Origin: Mycobacterium senriense
GTDB lineage: Bacteria; Actinomycetota; Actinomycetes; Mycobacteriales; Mycobacteriaceae
Assembly: GCF_019668465.1 (NCBI RefSeq)
Contig: NZ_AP024828.1
Span: 310,001 to 374,000, forward strand
Direction of reading: 5' to 3'
Length of the DNA stretch: 64,000 nt
Shown here: in pieces, positions 46,012 through 55,700 of the stretch
Position numbering within the stretch: position 1 is the stretch's first letter
Layout: the number at the start of each line of letters is the position of its first letter
Notes under the pieces: model-generated
Told to the model about the DNA's origin: nothing
The model's input: the letters and a program-made list of their open reading frames with translations, nothing else
The model's database searches: none
Program-made: the position numbers and the translations under genes

Positions 46012-46266
46012 ATGGATTGGCGCCACAAGGCGGTCTGTCGTGACGAAGACCCGGAGCTGTTCTTCCCGGTAGGGAACAGCGGCCCGGCTCTCGCGCAGAT
46101 CGCTGACGCGAAACTGGTCTGCAATCGGTGCCCGGTGACCACAGAGTGCCTCGGTTGGGCCCTGAACACGGGCCAGGACTCGGGCGTCTGGGGCGGCATG
46201 AGCGAAGACGAGCGACGCGCACTGAAGCGTCGCAACGCCCGGACGAAGGCCCGCAGCGGGGTATAA
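46012..46266 (+). CDS. whiB1: WhiB1, iron-sulfur nitric-oxide-sensing regulator
   Basis: 84 residues from ATG 46012. Cluster ligands C9, C37, C40 and C46, GVWGG turn and basic C-terminus RRNARTKAR. WhiB1 is essential in M. tuberculosis; it binds sigma-A and its 4Fe-4S cluster reacts with nitric oxide. The 285-base upstream gap carries the CRP-like site and promoter. A strong terminator follows. Confidence 0.97.
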   Translation: MDWRHKAVCRDEDPELFFPVGNSGPALAQIADAKLVCNRCPVTTECLGWALNTGQDSGVWGGMSEDERRALKRRNARTKARSGV

Positions 46267-46283
46267 CGCGCATAACGCAAACG

Positions 46284-46317
46284 GTGCGGCCTCGACGAAA
46301 GTCGGGGTCGCACTTTT
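46284..46317 (+). terminator. Intrinsic terminator of whiB1
   Basis: A 13-bp fully paired stem (two wobble pairs) with a GAAA tetraloop (46297-46300), followed by TTTT. It starts 18 bases after the whiB1 stop. Confidence 0.88.
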
Positions 46318-46342
46318 GCGTGCGGGTTCTCCCACGACGCGC

Positions 46343-47842
46343 CTACAGCAGCAAACGGGTTCGCCGGCCGATCGGTACCCGTAGCACCACGTCGGTGCCG
46401 GTGACCGGCGCCTGACGCATGCCCAGGGTGCCGTCGAGCTCGGCCGACACCAGGGTCCGCACGATCTGCAGGCCGAGGCTGTCCGAGGTCTCCAGGCTGA
46501 ATCCGTCCGGCAGTCCGCGACCGTCGTCGTGCACCACCACGTCGAGCCAGCGCGCGGAGCGTTCGGCGCGGATCGTCACCGAACCTTCGGCGACCGCCGG
46601 GTCAAAGGCGTGTTCGATCGCGTTCTGCACCAATTCGGTGATCACCATGATCAGCGCGGTGGCCCGGTCGGAGTCCAGCACACCCAGGTCGCCGACCCGG
46701 TTGATGCGGATCGGCCGATCCACCGACGCCACGTCGTTCATGATCGGCAGGATCCGGTCGATCACCTCGTCGAGGTTGACTTGCTCGTCCACCGACATCG
46801 ACAGCGCGTCGTGCACCAGCGCGATCGACGACACCCGGCGCACCGACTCGATGAGGGCCTCCCGCCCCTCGGCGTTGACGGTCCGGCGGGCCTGCAGGCG
46901 CAACAGCGCAGCCACGGTTTGCAGGTTGTTCTTCACCCGGTGGTGGATCTCCCGGATGGTGGCGTCCTTGGAGATCAGGGCCCGGTCGCGGCGCTTGACC
47001 TCGGTGACGTCGCGGATCAGCACCGCCGCGCCGGCGCTGACGCCGTCGACCATCAGCGGCAGCGTGCGCAGCAGCACGGTGGCTCCCCCGGCGTCGACCT
47101 CCATGCGCATGCTGCGCCCGCCGGCCACCAGGTCGCGCACGTGCTCGGCCACTTCCTCCGCCTCGAACGGGTCGGAGATCAGCGGGCGGGTGACCTCGAT
47201 CAGGTTGTGCCCCTCCAGCTCGGTGGTCAGGCCCATCCGGTGGTAGGCCGACAGCGCGTTGGGGCTGGCGTAGTCGACGACGCCGTGCACGTCGAGGCGG
47301 ATGAAGCCATCGCCGGCCCGCGGGGTGGAGCGGGACATGACCACGTCGCCCACGTCGGGAAAGGTCCCCTCGGCGAGCATCTGGACCAGGTCGCTGGCGC
47401 ACTCCCGGTAGGCGATCTCCAGCTGACCGGACGCACGGTCGGCCGCCAACGCGGTCTGATGATGGGTGAGCACGGCCACCACCTTGCCGCCGTAGCGCAC
47501 CGGAGACGCCTCGACGTGGGTGCCGGGCAACCACGAATCTTCAGGTCCCGCAATGTCATTCCGATTGGCGGTGCCGGACGCGAACGTCTCGGCGACGAGC
47601 TCCAACCGGTCGGATGCGACGGCGGTGCCCACCGCGTCGGTCTGCAGCGCCGTAGGCGCCGTGTTGGGCCGGCACTGCGCCACACAGACCAGCACACCGT
47701 CGTCGCGGCGCACCCACATCAGGTAGTCGGCGAACGACAGGTCCGCCAACAGCTGCCACTCCCCTACCACCGCGTGCAGGTGGTCCACCGCATTGCCCGG
47801 CAGCATGGTGTGTTCGGCGAGCAGATCACCGAGAGTTGACAT
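46343..47842 (-). CDS. pdtaS: Two-component sensor histidine kinase PdtaS
   Basis: 499 residues from ATG 47842. N-terminal GAF-like domain (about 1-150), PAS domain (about 175-285), then HisKA_2 with the phosphorylated His in EIHHRVKNNLQ (300/301) and HATPase (ELVQNAIEHAFD, HDDGRGLPDGF). No membrane segment, so a soluble kinase. It phosphorylates PdtaR, an RNA-binding antiterminator regulator encoded elsewhere, and responds to metals and nitric oxide in M. tuberculosis. Confidence 0.95.
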   Translation of the reverse strand: MSTLGDLLAEHTMLPGNAVDHLHAVVGEWQLLADLSFADYLMWVRRDDGVLVCVAQCRPNTAPTALQTDAVGTAVASDRLELVAETFASGTANRNDIAGPEDSWLPGTHVEASPVRYGGKVVAVLTHHQTALAADRASGQLEIAYRECASDLVQMLAEGTFPDVGDVVMSRSTPRAGDGFIRLDVHGVVDYASPNALSAYHRMGLTTELEGHNLIEVTRPLISDPFEAEEVAEHVRDLVAGGRSMRMEVDAGGATVLLRTLPLMVDGVSAGAAVLIRDVTEVKRRDRALISKDATIREIHHRVKNNLQTVAALLRLQARRTVNAEGREALIESVRRVSSIALVHDALSMSVDEQVNLDEVIDRILPIMNDVASVDRPIRINRVGDLGVLDSDRATALIMVITELVQNAIEHAFDPAVAEGSVTIRAERSARWLDVVVHDDGRGLPDGFSLETSDSLGLQIVRTLVSAELDGTLGMRQAPVTGTDVVLRVPIGRRTRLLL

Positions 47843-47892
47843 CGCTTACTCCCCGGGTCGTTCCCCGGCGGCTGGTTGGGACGGCCCGACGG

Positions 47893-48108
47893 CTAGCTGA
47901 TCACCGCGATGAGGTCGCCCGCCTGAATGACGTCGCCCACCGACACGCTGACCTTGCTGACGGTGCCGCCGACTTCGGCCAGGACGGGGATCTCCATCTT
48001 CATCGACTCCAGCAGCACCACGATGTCGCCTTTGCCGATCTGGTCACCCTCGTTCACAACGACTTCGAGCACGCTGGCCACGATCTCGGCACGCACATCC
48101 TCCGCCAT
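47893..48108 (-). CDS. Biotinyl/lipoyl-attachment protein (TB7.3-like)
   Basis: 71 residues from ATG 48108; the upstream in-frame ATG at 48114 lacks support. The whole protein is one biotinyl domain, with the modified Lys in LESMKMEIPV. It serves as a free-standing carrier for a biotin-dependent carboxylase encoded elsewhere. The gap to bL37 (about 235 bases) holds no further gene. Confidence 0.93.
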   Translation of the reverse strand: MAEDVRAEIVASVLEVVVNEGDQIGKGDIVVLLESMKMEIPVLAEVGGTVSKVSVSVGDVIQAGDLIAVIS

Positions 48109-48344
48109 CTTCACCCCACTCGTCTCGGCCTTCGCGCAGGCTGGCTGCTGGTCATCACGGTTCTATCAGGCCCATCAGGCTCGGATACATCGAACCACAG
48201 GACCCCTCGGGGCCGCGGCGCACGTGCCTCGAGCGGTCCGCGCGAGGGCGAAGACACTGCATAGGACGTCTCGTGAGAGAATGGCCGTCAAGCCGACGGG
48301 CGCCGGGCGCCTCGTTCGACAAGCAATCACGGAGGTTTTACATC

Positions 48345-48419
48345 ATGGCCAAACGAGGCCGTAAGAAGCGCGACCGCAAGCACAGCAAGGCCAACCACGG
48401 CAAGCGCCCCAACGCCTGA
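48345..48419 (+). CDS. Ribosomal protein bL37 (24 residues)
   Basis: 24 residues from ATG 48345 to TGA 48417-48419, starting MAKRGRKKRDRK and ending HGKRPNA, preceded by GGAGG (48331-48335). This matches the tiny basic protein bL37 seen in mycobacterial 50S ribosome structures and missed by many gene finders. It converges on rshA, the stops being 6 bases apart. Confidence 0.88.
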   Translation: MAKRGRKKRDRKHSKANHGKRPNA

Positions 48420-48425
48420 CGGACG

Positions 48426-48740
48426 CTACTGCGTACCCCGGACGATCGTGGTGCGCCGGATCTCGAGCCGTAGCCGCTCGCGCAATCCCTCGGGGGCCTT
48501 CTCGCCCCGGCATTTGGTGGCGATCAACGCCTTGATCCGCTCTTCGAGCCCGTAGTGCTTGAAGCAGCCGGGGCACGCCTCGAGGTGCTGACGCAGCTGC
48601 TCGCGGGTGTCCGGGCCGCATTCACCGTCGAGCAGCAGCCAGACCTGGCGGATGACCTCCGCGCAGCCGACGCTGCCGTGGGACTCGTCGTTGGGGCAGG
48701 CGTCGGGCGAGGCACCGCCCTGGCCGGAGAGCTCGCTCAT
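48426..48740 (-). CDS. rshA: Anti-sigma factor RshA
   Basis: 104 residues from ATG 48740, overlapping the sigH stop by 4 bases (ATGA). ZAS motif H52-x3-C56-x2-C59 (HLEACPGC) binds zinc or iron-sulfur. Under oxidation or phosphorylation it releases SigH. Confidence 0.94.
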   Translation of the reverse strand: MSELSGQGGASPDACPNDESHGSVGCAEVIRQVWLLLDGECGPDTREQLRQHLEACPGCFKHYGLEERIKALIATKCRGEKAPEGLRERLRLEIRRTTIVRGTQ

Positions 48741-49519
48741 GACGACACCTCCTCGTGCGTCTGCTGACCGCGGTTGAAGCCGCGCTCCTTGGCAACGTCG
48801 GCCAACAGGCCGCGCAGCTGCCGTCGGCCGCGGTGCAGCCGTGACATTACCGTTCCGATCGGCGTATCCATGATCTCGGCGATTTCCTTATACGGAAAGC
48901 CTTCGACGTCGGCGTAGTAGACCGCCATCCGGAATTCCTCCGGCAACGCCGCCAGCGCCTCTTTGATCTCCGAGTCCGGCAGCGCCTCCAGGGCCTCCAC
49001 CTCGGCCGATCGCAGCCCGGTGGACGAATGCTCGGCGTTGGCGGCCAGCTGCCAGTCGGTGATCTCTTCGGTCGGATACTCCGCGGGTTGGCGCTGCTTC
49101 TTGCGGTAGCTGTTGATATAGGTATTGGTCAGGATCCGGTACAGCCACGCCTTGAGATTGGTGCCGGCCCGAAACGAGCGGAACCCCGCATAGGCCTTCA
49201 CCATGGTCTCTTGCAGCAGATCCTCGGCGTCGGCGGGATTGCGAGTCATGCGCAGCGCGCCGCCGTAGAGCTGGTCCAGCAGGGGAATCGCGTCGCGTTC
49301 GAATCGCGCCGTTAATTCCGCGTCCGTCTCTTCGTGCGCCGCGGGCTCGGCAATCTCGGGCCCCGCCGCGCCATCGCGGCCATCTTCAGAGTCGGCCATG
49401 TCGATCAACCCGGTCCCTTCTGCGGCGGTGTTACCGGAGAGCATCCAAAGCGCCACCGGACTCGCAAGGAAGCCAGCCAACCGCTCCTCGCCTAACAGGC
49501 TCGTCGCCGTTGACACCAC
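48737..49519 (-). CDS. sigH: ECF sigma factor SigH
   Basis: Up to 260 residues. ECF region 2 ([43 protein letters not shown]) and region 4 ([41 protein letters not shown]) identify SigH, master of the heat and thiol-oxidation response. GTG 49519 is chosen because GGGAGGAG precedes it at good spacing. The commonly annotated start corresponds to ATG 49399 (MADSEDG, 220 residues), which has a poor ribosome-binding site. A SigH-like promoter lies upstream (49599-49625). Confidence 0.93.
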   Translation of the reverse strand: MVSTATSLLGEERLAGFLASPVALWMLSGNTAAEGTGLIDMADSEDGRDGAAGPEIAEPAAHEETDAELTARFERDAIPLLDQLYGGALRMTRNPADAEDLLQETMVKAYAGFRSFRAGTNLKAWLYRILTNTYINSYRKKQRQPAEYPTEEITDWQLAANAEHSSTGLRSAEVEALEALPDSEIKEALAALPEEFRMAVYYADVEGFPYKEIAEIMDTPIGTVMSRLHRGRRQLRGLLADVAKERGFNRGQQTHEEVSS

Positions 49520-49598
49520 GCTGCTCCTCCCAATCTAAAGGCTGACCCCGACACTGTCCGTCCGGGTCCGCTCCACCGCATGTGAGACCGATTGGATC

Positions 49599-49625
49599 AA
49601 CACCGCGGGTGACCGCGCTATTTCC
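49599..49625 (-). promoter_or_regulatory. Candidate SigH-type promoter of sigH
   Basis: Minus strand GGAAAT (49620-49625), an 18-base spacer, then GTTGA (about 49597-49601). It resembles the SigH consensus GGAA(C)...GTT with one deviation. It fits known autoregulation, but the match is short. Confidence 0.35.
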
Positions 49626-49709
49626 GCGGCGCGATCGGTCCGCATGCCGGCCCGGCCGCCCGGTCGGACCCCGATCCGGCCGATGCGGGCGTGGCGTTAG
49701 TGTGACGCC

Positions 49710-50558
49710 ATGTCCCTCAACGGCAAGACCATGTTCATCTCCGGCGCCAGCCGCGGTATCGGCCTGGCGATCGCCAAGCGCGCCGCGCAGGACGGCGCCA
49801 ACATCGCGCTGATCGCCAAGACCGCCGAACCGCACCCGAAGCTGCCCGGCACGGTGTTCACCGCGGCCAAAGAGCTCGAGGAGGCGGGTGGGCAGGCCCT
49901 GCCGATCGTCGGGGACGTCCGCGACCCGGATTCGGTGGAGGCGGCCGTGGCCAAGACCGTCGAGCAGTTCGGCGGCATCGACATCTGCGTCAACAACGCG
50001 TCGGCGATCAACCTCGGGTCCATCTCCGAAGTGCCGATGAAGCGGTTCGACCTGATGAACGGCATCCAGGTGCGCGGCACTTACGCGGTGTCCCAGGCGT
50101 GTCTGCCGCACATGAAGGGCCGGGAGAACCCCCACGTCCTGACGCTGTCACCGCCGGTGCTGCTGGGCCAGGAGTGGCTGAAGCCGACGGCGTACATGAT
50201 GGCCAAGTTCGGTATGACGTTGTGCGCGTTGGGCATTGCCCAGGAGATGCGCGAGGAGGGCATCGCGTCCAACACGTTGTGGCCGCGCACGCTGGTGGCC
50301 ACCGCCGCGGTGCAGAACCTGCTCGGCGGCGACGAGGCGATGGGACGCGCCCGTAAGCCCGAGATCTACTCCGACGCCGCTTACGTGGTCCTCAACAAGC
50401 CGGCCAAGGAATTCACCGGCAACATGCTGCTGTGCGAGGACGTGCTGGTGGACTCCGGCGTCACCGACCTGTCGACCTACGACTGCATTCCCGGCTCCAA
50501 GCTGGGCGTCGACTTCTGGGTGGACGGCGTCAACCCGCCGGGGTACACGGGTCCCTAA
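49710..50558 (+). CDS. Short-chain dehydrogenase/reductase (Rv3224-like)
   Basis: 282 residues from ATG 49710. GASRGIGLAIA (NAD(P) loop), NNAS, and the active-site segment LSPPVLLGQEWLKPTAYMMAK with Tyr and Lys of YxxxK; the usual Ser is in the LSPP stretch. Similar to the HSDL2-type SDR branch (peroxisomal in animals). Probably a lipid-related oxidoreductase. Followed after 18 bases by a YbaK-type gene. Confidence 0.92.
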   Translation: MSLNGKTMFISGASRGIGLAIAKRAAQDGANIALIAKTAEPHPKLPGTVFTAAKELEEAGGQALPIVGDVRDPDSVEAAVAKTVEQFGGIDICVNNASAINLGSISEVPMKRFDLMNGIQVRGTYAVSQACLPHMKGRENPHVLTLSPPVLLGQEWLKPTAYMMAKFGMTLCALGIAQEMREEGIASNTLWPRTLVATAAVQNLLGGDEAMGRARKPEIYSDAAYVVLNKPAKEFTGNMLLCEDVLVDSGVTDLSTYDCIPGSKLGVDFWVDGVNPPGYTGP

Positions 50559-50576
50559 CCGCCCCAAGACATTACA

Positions 50577-51059
50577 GTGGCCGCCACACCGGGCATTGCC
50601 GCGTTGGTGAAAGCCGGTGTGCCCCACGAAGTCCTGACCTTCGATCACGATCGGCGCGAGCAATCGTTCGGTGCGGAGGCGGTCAGGGCGCTCACCGAGG
50701 CCGCCGGCATCGACCCCGGGCAGATCTACAAGACGCTGATCATCGCGGTGCCGGACGGATTGGCGGTCGCCATCGTGCCGGCCACCGCGCGGCTCTCGCT
50801 GAAGGCGGCCGCCGCGGCGCTGGGGGTTGCCAGGGCGTCCATGGCCGAAGCCTCGGTCGCCGAAAAGACCACCGGCTACGTCGTCGGTGCGGTGTCGCCG
50901 TTCGGTCAGCGCCGAAAGCTGCCGACGGTCGTCGATTCCGGTGCGCTGGCGTGGGAGCGGGTGTTCTGCAGCGCCGGCCGTCGGGGCTGGGAGGTCGCGG
51001 TGGCACCGCAGGATCTGATCCGCCTCACCGGCGCGATCACCGCCGATCTGCGCGCTTAG
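50577..51059 (+). CDS. YbaK/EbsC-type aminoacyl-tRNA deacylase
   Basis: 160 residues from GTG 50577. YKTLIIAVPDGLAVAIVPA and KTTGYVVGAVSPFGQRRKLPTVVD are the YbaK signature region (Lys and GxxSPfG). Hydrolyses Cys-tRNA(Pro) or related misacylated tRNAs. Same strand as the SDR gene, presumably one operon. Confidence 0.92.
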   Translation: MAATPGIAALVKAGVPHEVLTFDHDRREQSFGAEAVRALTEAAGIDPGQIYKTLIIAVPDGLAVAIVPATARLSLKAAAAALGVARASMAEASVAEKTTGYVVGAVSPFGQRRKLPTVVDSGALAWERVFCSAGRRGWEVAVAPQDLIRLTGAITADLRA

Positions 51060-51210
51060 GGCGGGACGCGACGCGCCATGGTTCTCGCCCAATCCCGGGC
51101 CGATGGCGGAGGGGCGGCCGTCGAGGCCGGCCGGGTTACCGAGGCGCGACGAGGACAGCTTGCGCGTTGAATCTGTCGTTTGATAGAAATTGGCCCTACT
51201 GAGTTATTGA

Positions 51211-52086
51211 ATGGGGGTTCTCGTGACCGTTGAAGCGACCAGCTCAGATACCGCCACCACGGCTGGAGCCCGGGCCCACGCACGAGCCCAACACGGGCGA
51301 TCTGCGCAGTACATGCGGCACGTGCCCGCGGCTAGCAGCCCGACTGCTCCCGATGACGTGCCCGCCGAACGTCTGGTCTGGTCGGAGACCGTGGCGCCGG
51401 GCGGATACACGACCGCCGCATTGGCTCGCGGCACACGCGTCCGATTGTCCGATCCGGACGGCAATGCCTGCGCGAGTCTGTTGCTGCACCGCGCCGGCGC
51501 CACCCATGAACGTCTCAACATCGCTGACACGGTCAAGGTGCCCTGGCAGGCCTATGTCACCACCGGGCACCCATTGTTGAGCGGTTTCGGCCGGGTGCTG
51601 GCGACGGTCGTCGCCGACACCTCCGGGGCCCACGACGCCCTCACCGGCACCACGACGCTGGCGGGGAACGTGGAGAAGTATGGGGCGGGCACGCCCGAGT
51701 CGCCATCCCCGGCCGGACGCCAACTTCTTGCGCTGGGGGCACTCAAACACGATCTGGGCCAACGCGACCTGCCACCCTCACTCTCCTTCTTCCAGGGGGT
51801 TCGCGTGAAGTCCGACGGCACTTTCCAGTGGCAGGGGTCCAAAGGCCCGGGTACTCACCTCGACCTCCTGTTGCATGTCGACTGCATCGTTCTTCTCGCC
51901 AACACAGCCCACCCGCTGGATCCCCGGCCCGAATTCACCTGCTCTCCCTTACGAATTCACGCCTGGCCCGCCGCGGGCGAACTTGACCTGCTGGCCGCCG
52001 GCAAACTGGTCGGACCGCTGGGTCCCGAACACCGCCAAGCCATCGCGAATACCAACGCCGACCTTGCAGCCCGAGGAGTCCTGTGA
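51211..52086 (+). CDS. DUF1989 protein 1, probable carboxyguanidine deiminase subunit (UAAP1-like)
   Basis: 291 residues from ATG 51211. GGGGG just inside would serve GTG 51223 instead, so the first four residues are uncertain. The core begins at RLVWSETVAPGGY and contains GNACASLLLH, LNIADTVKVPWQ and DTSGAHDALTG. In carboxylase operons the two DUF1989 proteins, formerly called urea-amidolyase-associated proteins, form carboxyguanidine deiminase. First gene of a GTGA/ATGA-overlapped operon. A possible -35 TTGATA (about 51190) and -10 TTATTG precede it. Confidence 0.85.
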   Translation: MGVLVTVEATSSDTATTAGARAHARAQHGRSAQYMRHVPAASSPTAPDDVPAERLVWSETVAPGGYTTAALARGTRVRLSDPDGNACASLLLHRAGATHERLNIADTVKVPWQAYVTTGHPLLSGFGRVLATVVADTSGAHDALTGTTTLAGNVEKYGAGTPESPSPAGRQLLALGALKHDLGQRDLPPSLSFFQGVRVKSDGTFQWQGSKGPGTHLDLLLHVDCIVLLANTAHPLDPRPEFTCSPLRIHAWPAAGELDLLAAGKLVGPLGPEHRQAIANTNADLAARGVL

Positions 52087-52739
52087 CTACCGCCGCCACC
52101 TCCGCCCTAGTTCCCGGGGCCGTGATCCTCGACCAGACCGTCGCCGCACGCACATCGTGGTCCTCAGTGGTCGCCGCCGGAGACGTATTGACCATCGTCG
52201 ACCTCCACGGCAACCAGGCCGTCGACTGTCTGCTCTACTCGGCGGCGGACACCTCGGTCCGCTACTCCGCGCCAGAGACCATCAGGCGGCAGGGCCGTAT
52301 CACCCTGACCACCGGGTCAGTGCTGCGCGCCGACACCGGGATGGCGTTGATGACCGTCATCGACGACGAGGTCGGCGCGCACGACACGCTGGGCGGAGCC
52401 TGCTCCAAGGAATCCAATACGTTGCGCTACGGCCCGCACACCTGGGCCCAGCACGGATGCAAAGAGAATTTCCTGATCGAAGGTGCCCGTCATGGCCTCG
52501 GCGCGCGGGACCTGTCGAGCAACATCAACTGGTTCATGAACGTGCCCGTCGACCCCGACGGCGCGTTGGGGATCGTCGATGGTCTGTCCGCGCCGGGCAA
52601 GCGAATCGCGCTCCGCGCCGACGTAGACACGCTGGTCCTGGTGTCGAACTGTCCGCAGATCAACAACCCGTGCAACGGGTTCGACCCCACCCCGGTCCAG
52701 ATGATCGTGACCCGGCCGGCCCAGGCGGGCGGCGCATGA
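52083..52739 (+). CDS. DUF1989 protein 2, probable carboxyguanidine deiminase subunit (UAAP2-like)
   Basis: 218 residues from GTG 52083 overlapping the previous stop. LHGNQAVDCLLYSA, DDEVGAHDTLGGACSKESN and a cluster CKENFLIE / INWFMNVPVD mark the partner DUF1989 fold; conserved Cys and His are candidate catalytic or zinc residues. Predicted to work as a heteromer with the upstream protein, releasing ammonia from carboxyguanidine to give allophanate. Confidence 0.85.
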   Translation: MTTAATSALVPGAVILDQTVAARTSWSSVVAAGDVLTIVDLHGNQAVDCLLYSAADTSVRYSAPETIRRQGRITLTTGSVLRADTGMALMTVIDDEVGAHDTLGGACSKESNTLRYGPHTWAQHGCKENFLIEGARHGLGARDLSSNINWFMNVPVDPDGALGIVDGLSAPGKRIALRADVDTLVLVSNCPQINNPCNGFDPTPVQMIVTRPAQAGGA

Positions 52740-55700
52740 ACCCGCTTGACACGGTCCTGGTCGCCAATCGCGGGGAGATAGCCGTTCGGCTACTGCGGTC
52801 TGCGCGGCAGCTCGGCCTCCGCACGGTCGCGGTGTTCTCCGATGCCGACCGCGGGGCGCCCCACGTCCGGTTGGCCGACGAAGCGGTACGCCTGGGCCCG
52901 GCCGCGCCGAGCGAAAGCTATCTGAGGGTCGACGCCCTCCTGGAGGCGGCAGCGGCGACCGGTGCCGGCATGATCCATCCGGGTTACGGATTCCTTTCCG
53001 AGAACGCCGAATTCGCCACTGCTGTCGAACAAGCCGGCATCGCATTCGTCGGCCCGACCCCGCATCAGCTGCGCGTGTTCGGCAGCAAGCACGCGGCGCG
53101 CGAGGCCGCAGTCGCTGCCGGCGTGCCCGTGTCCCCCGGCTCCGGTTTGCTGGACAGCGCCGCGGCCGCGATCACTGCGGCTGAGGACATCGGCTATCCG
53201 GTGATGCTCAAGGCCACCGGCGGCGGCGGCGGGATCGGCATGCAGGTCTGCCGGGACGCTCAGGAGCTGCGCTCCGCGTTCGATCGCGTGGCTCGGCTGG
53301 CCGAGCGTAGCTTCGGCTCGGCGGGTGTCTTCGTCGAACGGTTCATCGACCACGCGCGCCACCTCGAGGTGCAGATCTTCGGCGACGGCACCGGTCGGGT
53401 GCTGTCGCTCGGCGACCGCGACTGCTCACTGCAGCGCCGTAACCAGAAGGTGATCGAGGAGGCGCCCGCACCGGCACTTCCGGACGAGTTACGCGAGCGC
53501 CTGCACTCGTCCTCGCGCGCCTTGGCCGCGTCCGTGGGTTACCGGTCGGCGGGCACCGTCGAATTCGTCTACGACCCCAAACGACACCAGGCGTCGTTCC
53601 TCGAGGTAAACGCGCGCCTGCAGGTCGAACACCCGGTAACCGAAGCGATCACCGGAATCGATCTGGCCGCCTGGATGTTTCGGTTGGCGCGCGGCGATCG
53701 GGACATGGTGGCCGAGCGCCTGGCGCCGGGCGCCAGCGCTGGCGCGGTGCCCGTTGCGGGCAATGCGGTGGAGGTGCGCGTATACGCCGAGGATCCCACA
53801 CGGGACTACCGACCGAGCACGGGAACGCTGACCGCCGTGACGTTCCCCGACCGGCTCGACGACGGATCCAGTGTGCGCGTCGACACTTGGGTTCAAGACG
53901 GCACCGAGATCTCCGCGTCCTACGATCCGCTGCTCGCCAAGGTCATCACCGAAGGGCCGAGCCGGGACGTGGCATTCGACCGACTGAGCCTCGCGCTGGA
54001 CGCCACGGTCATACACGGCATCGAGGTCAATATCGGCGCCGCGCGCGCCGCACTGAATTACCCCGACGTACGTGAGGCGCGCCACAGCACCGCCACATTG
54101 GCCGACATCAAGGACCCCCGCCCTCGGATCACCGTCGAACGCCCCGGCATGCTGACCACGGTTCAGGACCTGCCCGGCAGGGTGGGTAAATGGGATGTCG
54201 GCGTACCGCCGAGCGGACCGATGGACGACCTGTCGTTCCGGCTCGGCAACCGCGCGCTCGGCAATGCCGACGGGGCTCCCGGGCTCGAGTGCACCTCGTC
54301 GGGTCCGGCGCTGCACGTGACCCATCCGACCACGGTCTGCGTCACCGGGGCCGAGTGCCCGGTCACGGTCAACGGGGTGGCCGTTCCGATGTGGGAGCCG
54401 GTCGAGATCCCGGCGGACGGCCTGCTCGACGTCGGCGCCGCCGAGACGACAGGACTGCGCACCTACGTGCTCGTCGCCGGCGGGTTCGACGTGCCGGCCT
54501 ATCTGGGCAGCGCGTCGACTTTCACGCTGGGCCGATTCGGCGGCCACGGCGGACGACAACTGGTGATCGGTGATGTCTTGCGCGCCAACGTCTCTGGCGC
54601 TCCCACGTCCACCGCGCCGGTACCGGCCGAGGAACGACCCACGATGCGGTCGGATTGGGAACTCGCCGTCACCGAGGGACCACACGGCGCGCCCGAGTTC
54701 TTCACTCAGGCCGACATCGACACCTTGTTCAGCGCGCGCTACCGCGTGCACTTCAACTCCGCCCGCACCGGGGTGCGGCTGGAAGGCCCGAAGCCGCAAT
54801 GGGCGCGGTCCGACGGCGGAGAGGCGGGACTGCACCCGTCCAATATCCACGACAATGCGTATTCGGTTGGCTCGCTTGACTTTACGGGCGACACCCCGAT
54901 CCTGCTGGGTCCGGATGGCCCGAGCCTGGGCGGCTTTGTGTGTCCCGTCACCGTCACCTCGGCCGAACGGTGGAAACTGGGTCAGCTACGGCCGGGCGAC
55001 ACCGTGCGTTTCGTGCCGGTGCGCGCCGCCGATGTGCCGTCGCGCAACGAACTGGGCGTCGCTCGTCGGGCGGCATGGTCGGTCCCGCGGACCGGTGGCG
55101 ACGGCGACCACGGCGTGCTTGCCCGCCGCACCGGTGACGGTGTTCCGTCGGTCACCTACCGCCGCAGCGGCGACGACAATGTCCTGGTCGAGTACGGCGA
55201 CATCGTCTTGGATCTCGCGCTGCGCGTGCGCGTCCACGCCCTGCACCAACGGCTCGCGGAGGAACTGCGCGAAGGCCGCGTATCCGGGATCGTGGATCTG
55301 ACACCAGGGATTCGCTCGCTGCAGGTGCATGTCGACCCCGACGTGCTGCCGATCGACCGGCTGCTGGGGCTGCTCAACGAAATCGAGGACGCCCTGCCCG
55401 CGACCGCGGACGTGGTGGTGCCCAGCAGGTCGGTGAGACTGCCCCTCAGCTGGGACGACCCGGCCACTCGCGAGGCCATCGCGCGCTACATGTCGGGCGT
55501 GCGCGATGACGCGCCGTGGTGCCCGTCCAACATCGAATTCATCAGGCGGGTCAACGGTTTGGCGTCGCAGGACGAGGTCAGGGACATTGTGTTCGCTGCC
55601 GAGTACCTGACCCTGGGCCTCGGCGACGTCTACCTCGGCGCGCCGGTGGCGACGCCGTTGGATCCCCGCCACCGGCTGGTCACCACCAAGTACAACCCGG

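Noticed and set aside
51060..51210. Possible guanidine riboswitch upstream of the DUF1989/carboxylase operon
   Set aside because: Only a short AGGACA match to the guanidine-III core was seen. The paired CCGG and GGCGC elements, and the conserved blocks of the guanidine-I and -II classes, are absent.
51875..52735. Upstream extension of the carboxylase reading frame to 51875
   Set aside because: It would overlap both DUF1989 genes entirely. The biotin carboxylase domain starts cleanly at ATG 52736 with a 4-base overlap.
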